From Bimuria novae-zelandiae CBS 107.79 (Eukaryota; Ascomycota; Dothideomycetes; Pleosporales; Didymosphaeriaceae): a DNA stretch of 64,000 bases. Shown here piece after piece: positions 55,504 to 64,000 of this stretch. The DNA lies in contig ML976689.1 in NCBI GenBank assembly GCA_010015655.1, forward strand, positions 62,001 to 126,000, in the 5' to 3' direction. Below the pieces are notes generated by a model that was given only the letters and a program-made list of their open reading frames with translations, searched no databases and was not told where the DNA came from. Position numbers and translations under genes: made by a program. The stretch's first letter is position 1; the number at the start of each line of letters is the position of its first letter.

Positions 55504-58500
55504 CAGAGCTGGCAACAAGCAAGTTAATCAAGTTAAGGTAAATTACTTAATTAATTAACCGATATAGTAGCTTTTGCTTAACTTAATTAACTTAATGGCG
55601 TAAATCAGGCTCGATTTATTAACTTAATTAACTTAATTAATAACTTTGCTAAGCTAATTAAGGGTAATTAACCGCCGTAGATCTTATAGATAGTCTCTAG
55701 CTTATTAAGGGTAATAGCGTCGGTACGTTAATTATTTACTATTATTATAAGCTTTAAGCCAAGGCGCTTTTAGCTGCGTAGTAATTATAGCGTAAATAGA
55801 AGATTCACCTTTATGCACAACCGTCTCGTCTCTAATAAATTACCTAACTCCAAGAAGGTTTTCTTATAATTAGTGGCGGCGACGGGGATACTAAGGATAT
55901 TAAGAGCAAAGCACGATAAGACGGGATACTTATTAGCCTTACCTATCTAATAGAGTAGCGGGTTGCGCGTAAATAGGGAGTCCTTTAGCATAGGTGGTTT
56001 AATTATCCACTACTTAAACTTATCACGGCGGAGGACTGGGCGAGCGTCGTCACCTTATAGGGTGGCTCTTACAAAGTCTAATTGGCTACTAGATAGCCTA
56101 GTACGTGCCTTCTTTAGTGGAGGCTCTAGCGTACTAATAGGAGATACGGCATCTTTAAACTCTAACTATAAGCGTTAAAAGCCGACGTGGTAATTATCTA
56201 GCTAGCCTTTATAGGTGTAACACCCCTTATAGAGATCCTCGTCGTAATCAAGCGGTACAGCCCATATCTTATCTATAAGGCCTTTTGTGTGTGGGTAGAG
56301 ATAGTAAGCTACGTAATATACTAGGGCGTCCTTTAGCTTGCGTAGGTACTTAAGGATCTTCGTGTAAGCTATATTATAGGTAGCTTTTATATAGTCCTTT
56401 AGGGCATTAACGTTGTTAAAGTTAACGTTATTATATTAAAAGAGTATCTTATTAAGGGTAGTGGCAAGCTATAAGAGCGTAGGGAGGACCTCCTATATCG
56501 CACCTAACGTGCTAGCCACGCCCTTGCCCTTTATATAAATAGTGGCTTCTTTAAATAGTTATAGGATCCTTTAGTACTTTATAATTATTGCCTAGTCCTT
56601 AGCAGTAAGGCTATCTTCTTTAATAAACTAATATTACTTAATATTAGGCATATTATTACGTTATTAGGTGCCGTAGTAATAATACTTAATAAGCTTATAA
56701 TTAATATAATTATTAAGGGGTGCGCGGAGCTCGAGCGCGCGCGTAAAATAGTTATAATAAAAGTTTTATTTTATCTTTACTAGCTTAATAATCTCTAACG
56801 TCTTTAGCTTGTTATTACTACCTAATTAGGCGTTATAGGTTACCTAATACTATTTAAGAAGCTAGCGAGCTTAAGAGGTATAAATAGAGGTAATAACGTT
56901 AATAAGTACGCCTAATAGGCTAGCCTATTACTACTCCTTAAGAAACGCTATCTTATTATTAAGATACTTATTCGCGTTATTAAAGGCGTCGCGATCTTTA
57001 CTAAAGATAATTTATTAGGCCGTAAGGTTAATTATATAGCAAGCGTAACGTAGACGCTAATAGTAGGCGTTAAAGTTATATTTAATAGCTAGGGCGTTAA
57101 TCGCAGCGTTGTTATTAGTAGTATTATTAAGGATAAAGTAACCTAAGCTATAGGCGGATATCTTAAAGCTTTTAAGCGTGGCGTTAATAATAGCGGCAAT
57201 ATTAGCGCCTATATATTAGCCTATTAGCGACGGCAGGCCTAATACGTAATTATAAGGGTTACTATCGCTATTAAGATAGTGGACGTAGATACCTGTTAGC
57301 GCCTGTTTGCCACCTATTAATATCTAATTATTAAAGGAGATATAGATAGCCGATCGCGCGTCTTATAGATAATTAATAATAGCAGGTATATAAGACTTGT
57401 ACTCCGCAATTATATAGGCTTGTAAGGTGTTATAAGATCTCCACATCTCTGCCTTAGCTAACAGGTTGGCCTGTTATAACATGTGGCGAAAAGCTACGCC
57501 CTTAATTACCAAAAGCGCCTAATTATCTATTACTACCTAATTAAGCACTAATTATAGGAAACTCGTGCGCAAGAAGCTTAACGCAATAAAGTTAGTAACG
57601 CCTTAAAATATTATAAGGCCTTTATAGTAGATATAGGCGAGTAGGGATAACTAAAAGGACAACGTTGTTATTATTATACAAAAGGTAGACTTTTAGCTAC
57701 CTTTATTAACGTGGTGCCTAGCTTTACGCTCTGCGAGATAGCGCGCAATTAACGTCTTTAATTAATTAGCCTAGTAGAACCTATCTAGTTGCTTATAGAG
57801 GTAGTAATAATAGTAGAGCTAATATAGGCGGTGTTGTTTATAGTGCTAAAGGCAATACCTATATTACTAAACCTAGCTCTTTTAACTACGCTTTAGGGCG
57901 AGAGACGGCTTATAATAACCTAGCAAGCGTTACTAATTAATACTATCGTAATTATTATTATTATTTTTAATATTACTATTAGTAGCTAATTACGCGTCGC
58001 CTATAGAGCTCTTGTTAGCGTCTAGCTCTAACGGCGCGTTAGTAGCTATATTAGTGCCGCTATTTTTAGGAAGGGTTTATAACGCCTCGCTTTTAAGCCA
58101 CTAGCTAAAAACTTAAGAGAGGTTGTAGTTCATGCCCTCTAAGCAATTAGGCAACGCTATATTAATAGAGAAGGGCGTTAGTAGAGGGTAGAAGGTAGGT
58201 TAAGGTAGTAGAGATATTAGATAATTAGCGCTATACTATATTAGGCAGCGCTAGGCTCTAACGCTAATAAGTCTAATATACCTTAAGTTAAGATTTACCC
58301 GCGCAGGATCCCCCCAACGCCTATAACCTATAGTTACCCCTATATTACGGCCTATTAAGTTTGCTAATTAAGTTAATTAAATAGGTATAATTTACTTAAT
58401 TAACTTAATAACTTTTGCTTCCTTAATTAACTTAATTAACTTGCTATAATTAAGTTAATTAAGTCAAGTTATCAAGTCGACTTGCTTATTGCCAGCTCTG
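55504..58500 (-). mobile_element. hAT element 3, TSD CATGCAAT
   Basis: The ends CAGAGCTGGCAACAAGCAAG and, inverted, CAGAGCTGGCAATAAGCAAG are flanked by exact 8-bp duplications CATGCAAT (55496-55503 and 58501-58508). It is 2997 bp. The subterminal DNA on both sides is rich in repeated TTAATTAACTTAA units, likely transposase-binding sites. It is fully RIP-decayed and inserted in intergenic DNA. Confidence 0.94.
55700..58133 (-). pseudogene. hAT3 transposase remnant
   Basis: The minus-strand reading from about 58133 gives a damaged N-terminal zinc-finger region and then the catalytic core, which includes KGVAFRHMLQQANLL, IINYLQDARSAIYISFNN, GGKQALTGIYVHYLN, LGLPSLIG, and SLGYFILNNTTNNNAAINAL near 57180-57110. 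The last corresponds to the hAT LGY-x-T/V-x-DNAxNN motif, with the Asp changed to Asn. Stops are scattered throughout. The C-terminal dimerisation domain is expected towards 55700 but is too decayed to place. Family assignment is firm. Confidence 0.82.
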
Positions 58501-58508
58501 CATGCAAT

Positions 58509-60733
58509 ACCTTCACATTTCGCTCAATGCTACAGATGTGAAATGTATTACCAATTCTCAGGCATATTGAAGAACATCGAAATCGTATTGCGTTTGAAGA
58601 CGGTCGAGAAAAAGCTCGTTTTGAGAGTGAGAGTTCACTGCAAGAGAAGTCTCGCTGAACTGAACCTTGGCAATGGATTTCATGATAACCATATAAAAAC
58701 TTCTCTTTGTAAGAGCGAGCAGTTACGTATTGTTTCGGTGCGCTATTCTGCTGTGTGATCATCGCGTTTATCGGTTGCTGTATGTCGCATGCTCTCTTCA
58801 GGTCGTTGGTGACTATCGGGACGATGAGAGGAAAACCCTTATACGGCGAATACCAAACGAGCTCCTTAGCATAAAGAAGGGGCAGCCACGGAACTAGCGA
58901 CAGACATTACATAGATCGTGTAAAAGAAACTTTTATAATTGCACATCGGAAAGCAGCACTTATCATGGCTGCCCATGGTGGTGAGCTGGAAGAATTGCCG
59001 GTAGCGTATGGAAGCTGTGGGGAAGCGCTGGCCTGACTCGACCCCGCACCTCCAAAGTCGGGGCCCCGTGCCACCCTCTCACCCGACGTTGCTGTGCATT
59101 ATACGACTACTTTATCGCTAGTCGCTTGCTCCTTGTTCCATTAACACAATCTGGGACCTTCTGCAGCCGTTACCGACATGCGGAAGAGTTTCCTCCGAGG
59201 TGATACCTCCCCTCTGCAGACTTGCGGCTCATCCTTAGTAGACGCCACGACGGCCTGGTACCAAGGCGAGATCCCGACCGCACAATTATTCTATCCTCAT
59301 TCGGCGATACATCCGACAGGGACGAAACATCGCACGCACCTTCCACGCTCCCCAGTATGATGCCGGTCGAACGGGCCATATCAACAGTACCTATGGTAGG
59401 TGTCATGCTCGTCGACCAGCAATACAGGTAGCCATGAATTGCGCATGTATGTGGCCCAACGAAGAGATGTGGGTTTGTGCTGCTATTCGTATTGAGCCTC
59501 CCACGCTCAAGAATTCATGGGCGCGGAACAAGCCTTGGGCGCATCGTGCGACGCCACTCCGGCAGCCACAGGTGCTTGTACTGACATGCGAACAGTCCTG
59601 AAGAACCCGCCCAGATGACCGTGTAGACTAAATTGTGTGCAGGCACAGACTCAATGCTTACCTCGGTACCTAATACTTAGACGGAATCTCTGGTGCGTTT
59701 CCATGGGCTCACATCCCACACGCGCACCAAGGATGAGACACCGCCGAAAGTCTGGTTCAGCTGCACGGGATCGCATGAGATCATCGATCTAATACCATGG
59801 ACCAGGTTTGGGGTGGAATCGCCATGCAATTCGAACTACAAGGCACAACGTCTTCGTCTAGCTGTCCTGGGAGGATGTTCATGTGGGTATGCCAACAAGA
59901 TAGTCCTGCCAAAGCGGTTTCCATTCCAAGGACAGACAACAAACTTCTGAAGTACTGTATTACGGCTTTGTCCACTAATCAGATGGCTATGGCACACCGC
60001 GTTGGCAACAAGAGGAATGTTGCGGCTCATACCACATGACAACTTTTGTGGCGCCACTGAACTAGCTTGCGAACCCGACTCTGCCCAGGCGCGAACCGGA
60101 TCCTGTGTCTAAGCAAATTAGTCGACTGCCCTGGATCCTTTGAAGGGTCGAAATACCGGGACTGCAGAAATCCGAGGTGAAGTATGGCCGTCACTCTTAT
60201 CCTGGGTAACATGGCAGAACACAAATTTTCTGCTCCAACCCACCTATGGCAATCTCCATACCTTCTTCAAGCTAAATCTTTGGGAGGGCGCTTAACAGTT
60301 AGCGATGGAATTTTGCTCCACTCAGTTGCATTCACGGAGGGAGTTGGCGTCGACAAGCATTCGAGCTTAGTCTTGCTTATCCCGGGATGGACGCGGGGAT
60401 GCATCTGGAACAGGGATGGCTTCCGATGTGGTGCAGTCCCGCCCACGGGGTAATTACGCTAGAACCAATTTTCGGCCTCCATTACTCCGTCATAATTAAA
60501 ATCCACCAACGGGCGGTAAGCTTACAGTAAACCGCGAATCCGCAACCGGCTTAGCATGCGGGGAGTCTGGCGTGTTTGCAGCTCTCGCCGGGGTAGACGC
60601 TATGCTTGGGTTAGTGAATGCACGGTGTCTCACGCTCCGCCGACCCGTTGCTTTCAGAGTACATTAATTGCTCTTTCCCTCGTCTGACGCTGGGCATCTG
60701 CATTCCAATCCCGATCTTTGGGGACAATTCATC
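58509..60733. other. Intergenic DNA upstream of the MFS gene
   Basis: GC-normal, unRIPed sequence of about 2.2 kb. Several open frames of 60-90 codons occur on both strands, but none has a domain, intron structure or neighbour that supports it. The final few hundred bases should contain the transporter promoter. No specific operator can be claimed. Confidence 0.55.
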
Positions 60734-62442
60734 ATGGCAGCTACCAACAACCAGGACCTCGAGTCCAAGATCGCGACCGAAGTGGGGCATGCCGATGTGT
60801 ACGATGAGAAGGCTGCCATTTCCGACTTCAAGGCGGATGCCATTGAGGCCGAAAATGCAGAGCACAACATGACAGTGTTGCAGGCCGTCCGGGCGTACCC
60901 CATGGCTTCGTTCTGGGCGTTTGTCATGTCCTGCACCATTGTAAGTCTAATCGCAACTTCGGTGCTATTTCATCATAGCTAACGAGCTCCGCAGATCATG
61001 GAGTCCTACGACGTCTTTCTGATGGGCAACTTCGTCGCTCTGCCTGCCTTCAGAAATAAGTTCGGAGTCCCCTATCCGGGACACAAGGATTACATCATCG
61101 AGACGAAGTGGCAGCAAGCACTCCAGGTGTCTGGTCAGCTCGGTGCTCTCATCGGTGTGTTCCTAGCTGGCCCGCTTACCAGCAGGATCGGATACCGTTG
61201 GGCTACCTTGACCGGCCTCATGCTCCTCAACATCTTCATCTTCTCCATGTACTATGCCGAATCGCTTCCGGTCATGTTCGTTTCCCAACTTCTGGAGGGC
61301 GTGCCGTGGGGCATCTTCATCGCAAACGCACCAGCGTACTGCAGTGAAATTGTGCCAATTCAGCTCCGTGCTCCTTGCACGCAGATGCTTCAGATGTTCT
61401 GGGCCATCGGTAGCATCATCGTCAATGGCGTGGCTTACAACTACAACTCCCTCGATTCGGATATCGCCTACAAGGTCCCGATTGCGCTACAATGGATGTT
61501 CCCGACTCCTCTTATGGTGCTCATCTTCCTGGCCCCAGAGAGCCCCTGGTGGCTGACCCGCAAAGGTCGATTTGAAGACGCCGCGAAGGCGGTCGAGCGC
61601 CTAGGACGCAAGTCGGCGGTCAACTCAACAGAGACCGTATCTATGATGCGCCGTGTCATCGACATGGAGAAGTCAGTAAAGAAGCCTAACCATCTCGAGC
61701 TCTTCAAAGGGACAGATCTTCGCCGCACGCTCATCGTCTGCGGTGTCTACGCCGCACAGAATCTTACGGGCAACTTGATCGCCAACCAAGCCGTCTACTT
61801 CTTCCAACAGGCCGGTGTCGACAACGAACTAGCTTTTGCTCTAGGCCTCATCACTTCAGCCCTCCAGATGGTCTTCGTCATGCTCTCCTGGATTTTGACC
61901 ACATACTACGGTCGTCGTGATATCTACCTCTGGGGCTCATTCGCCAACTTTGTCCTCCTCATCGCGCTCGGAATTGCGGGCTCGACCGGTACAAACAACG
62001 CGGCGTCTCTCGCCCAAGCATCGCTCGGACTGATTGTCTCTGTTCTCTTCACCTTGGGCCCGGCACCCGCATCCTGGGTCATCATCGGCGAGACATCCGC
62101 CATTCGTCTCAGGCCTCTTACCACGGGTATGGGCCGTGCTACCTACTACATTGTTGAAATCCCTTGCATCTTCCGTAAGTTCTCCCTCTTATGCTCTTCT
62201 CACGGACTTTGCTTATATATGATTTAGTTGCCTCGTACATGCTCAATCCCACCGGTGGAAACCTCGGCGGCAAGTGCGGTTACGTCTGGGGCGGCACTGC
62301 GTTCATCTGTCTGGCTGTCGCCTGGTGGGGTCTGCCTGAGATGAAGGACCGTTCGTACCGTGAGATCGATATTATGTTCAAGCGGAAGATCCCGGCGCGC
62401 GAGTGGAAGAAGACAGAGATTGACGTCAACGATGACGAGTAG
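60734..62442 (+). CDS. MFS sugar transporter, maltose/alpha-glucoside permease-like
   Basis: Three exons, 60734-60940, 60995-62174 and 62228-62442, give 533 aa. A polar, acidic cytoplasmic N-terminus of about 55 residues precedes 12 predicted membrane segments, the first spanning AYPMASFWAFVMSCTIIMES. Family signs: GPLTSRIGYR in the loop after TM2, EGVPWGIFIANAPAYCSEI around TM4, PESPWWLTRKGR near residue 250 at the end of the first half, YYGRRDIYLWG in the second half, and ASWVIIGETSAIRLR near TM10. Fungal MAL/AGT-type proteins with these motifs import maltose or other alpha-glucosides with protons across the plasma membrane. The exact sugar cannot be read from sequence. Length is normal (500-560). 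Intron boundaries are canonical. There are no RIP stops, so it looks functional and is the best preserved gene here. Confidence 0.93.
60941..60994 (+). other. MFS gene intron 1 (54 bp)
   Basis: GTAAGT donor, a GCTAAC branch-point-like sequence and CGCAG acceptor, phase 0. Reading through it meets a TAA and TAG. Confidence 0.85.
62175..62227 (+). other. MFS gene intron 2 (53 bp)
   Basis: GTAAGT donor and TTTAG acceptor, phase 1. Splicing restores the frame CIF-LASYMLNPTGG, the expected last transmembrane region. Confidence 0.88.
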
Positions 62443-64000
62443 ATGTGACACCTGTACATGGGAACGGGTCGCCTGTTTCGATTTGGGAGATGCAGATGGC
62501 GATGATATAATGTATATATTATTCAGTAAGCTTTGACATTGCCTTGAAATGAATGCCTTCAATGAACATTGCTCATTTGAGATCTCTTGCTCTCTGCTTA
62601 GATTATAGGGCAATTTGGATCAAAATGTCATTCCACTTTTAAGCTTGTGATATATAGTTCTAGGCAGCATCCCAACAGGCTCTTTGGTCCCGCATCTTGA
62701 TGTATTTCAAAGCGGTAGACACGATTATTTTCTAATCTAGCACATTATGCTTAAGCTCCCATCAAGCATTGCAGGGCCAAGCCCAAGATGTCTTGGGTGC
62801 CCGAGCGAATTAAGCTTGCGTCGCAGATCAACCGGAAGAGCTGAAATTGAACTTGACCCGCCATGATCCATGGCCAGAATCTCTATTGTTTCAGTGATCA
62901 AATCCTGTGACGCGCACGTGACTATAAATACCTAGGTAGGGCCACTTGCATGTGGGCTACCTAGGTGGGCACGGGAGTCTATCTCGTTATTTTTTTTAAA
63001 GTGGACATCTGGAGATTCTTCTAGCAAATGGTGAGTGAATCATCACTGTTGTTTTCAATTAGCGTCGAATATCGCTACGTCCCACTACTCCAGGGCTGGA
63101 TGCTGCTCTCCGAGCCACCTATGTGCTCACGACTAAGTTGTACGGCGTCCAACTCACTTGGTCTCACTCTCGAGGTTGATCTTCACTAGATTACATAGAA
63201 TATTCAAATCTAGATCCCAAACACGCTGAGTAGTGCGCACACTGTATATCGTTTCCAGCATGCTTATGTAGTTTATGGAGAGTCATAGAGAGCTACAGCT
63301 CTAGGGAACAGGAGCCTGCTCTAACGGTCAAGCTCTCAGTAATCAAAACAAGGAAAGTGAGATGGATTGAAGGTGAATTACTTATCAACGTCTACTACAT
63401 GTTCCTCGCTTCTCCCATCGTCAAAATGCTTCAGTAACGAAGAACCACTGCGCATCATGCCGTGCTAACGTGTTTATGTTGCGGGACAGGTCAACGCCGG
63501 AAAGACCTTCCTAAAGCTCACATACATCAAAAAGAAGTCTAGGAGAGAAACGCACACAAAACTGTCTTTACTTTAAGGTCGACAGGAAGCATCCAATTAT
63601 AGCAACCGCTTGTCCGATGATTTTCTGAATCATTGGGAAGAATCGTAGACACTAACCGCACGAAGCGCGATCTAGTCAAGATCTTTCGTTGCCAAGGCGT
63701 CACTCAATAGCAATCCTAGTTGCAAAATTATCGATAACGACTAAAATTTCATCTACTTAACGCTGGCAGGCTCGCTTAAACCTGGTCTAAGTACATTGTC
63801 CTTGGCTTTGGGTGCAAGAGGGCAGTTCAGAACTGGTATGCTGCGCTGGGATGCTCCCGATGGCCTTTAGCTTGCAACCACGGACACCATTTGTTCCCTT
63901 ACCCGCAGAGAAAACGTACGCAGGGCCGCGGTTACACCGCTCTGTTAAATTGGTTGCAAATATAGCGAAATCACGCAGCCTCGTCCTTCGTTACATTCGT
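62443..64000. other. Intergenic DNA downstream of the MFS gene
   Basis: GC-normal with no RIP signature and no supported gene on either strand. A hairpin lies at 62931-62965. The window ends within this stretch. Confidence 0.55.
62931..62965. repeat. CCTAGGTAG hairpin downstream of the MFS gene
   Basis: CCTAGGTAGGGCCAC is followed by a six-base loop and GTGGGCTACCTAGG, an almost perfect inverted repeat of about 14 bp. No terminator role can be shown. It is nearly 500 bp from the stop codon. Confidence 0.6.

Noticed and set aside
58472..58762. Overlapping open frames of 89 and 96 codons on opposite strands
   Set aside because: One runs into the hAT3 terminus, neither has a domain, and they mirror each other.
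59170..60453. Cluster of 60-90 codon open frames upstream of the transporter
   Set aside because: No splice structure, domains or codon preference visible; treated as intergenic.

Overview
The window reads as a transposon-dominated accessory region of a filamentous ascomycete (Pezizomycotina). The evidence is fungal gene structure (53-67 bp introns with GTAAGT or GTGAGT donors and a TGCTGAC-type branch point), a typical fungal mosaic of transposons (Gypsy with chromodomain, Copia, Tad1-like LINE, Tc1/mariner, Fot1/pogo, PIF/Harbinger, hAT), and pervasive C-to-T decay focused on CpA/TpG. In the decayed coding frames CAG/CAA have become TAG/TAA and TGG has become TAG, the mark of repeat-induced point mutation (RIP). 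The species cannot be named from this sequence. Host genes occupy only a few kilobases.

Layout. 1-3728: AT-rich debris, with a Fot1/pogo transposase remnant on the minus strand cut off at 3728. 3729-16422: two RIP-decayed Gypsy elements sharing a middle LTR (LTR-internal-LTR-internal-LTR), where the middle LTR appears to be a recombinant. 16423-33848: a truncated, RIP-decayed Copia element (Copia-A, minus strand) that received many insertions: two solo LTRs, a Tc1-like element in its own LTR, and a PIF/Harbinger element (18098-30397). The Harbinger contains a hAT element (18289-26799), which contains a young Copia element (Copia-B, 18640-24003) with identical 163-bp LTRs. The Harbinger also carries a solo LTR. 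Nearly every boundary has an exact target-site duplication. 33849-35000: an inverted-repeat element and GC-normal intergenic DNA. 35000-40250: a Tad1-like LINE on the minus strand, RIP-decayed in its middle only. 40260-42230: less decayed host DNA with a truncated small gene and one intact two-exon hypothetical gene (391 aa). 42231-49916: a second copy of the Copia-A LTR repeat, split by a 1.74-kb Tc1/mariner element, itself split by Copia-C (43417-48797). 49917-54509: a host protein-kinase-like gene broken by a 3.2-kb hAT, a 128-bp hAT-type MITE and the LTR repeat. 55504-58500: another RIP-decayed hAT. 60734-62442: an intact three-exon sugar (maltose/alpha-glucoside type) MFS transporter, the best conserved host gene. 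The rest is intergenic.

How it fits together. The region is a record of successive transposition followed by RIP, and insertion order can be read from nesting and target-site duplications. The working host genes that remain are the MFS transporter and the 391-aa hypothetical protein. The kinase and the small gene at 40359-40598 look inactivated. I found no CRISPR array, rRNA, tRNA or obvious secondary-metabolite cluster. No convincing new biological system was found. The most unusual structures are the nested insertions, the apparent recombinant LTR with mismatched flanks, a filled/empty mariner site pair inside one window, a Tc1-like element with an apparent 5-bp target duplication, and a kinase gene whose reading frame can be followed across two transposon insertions.
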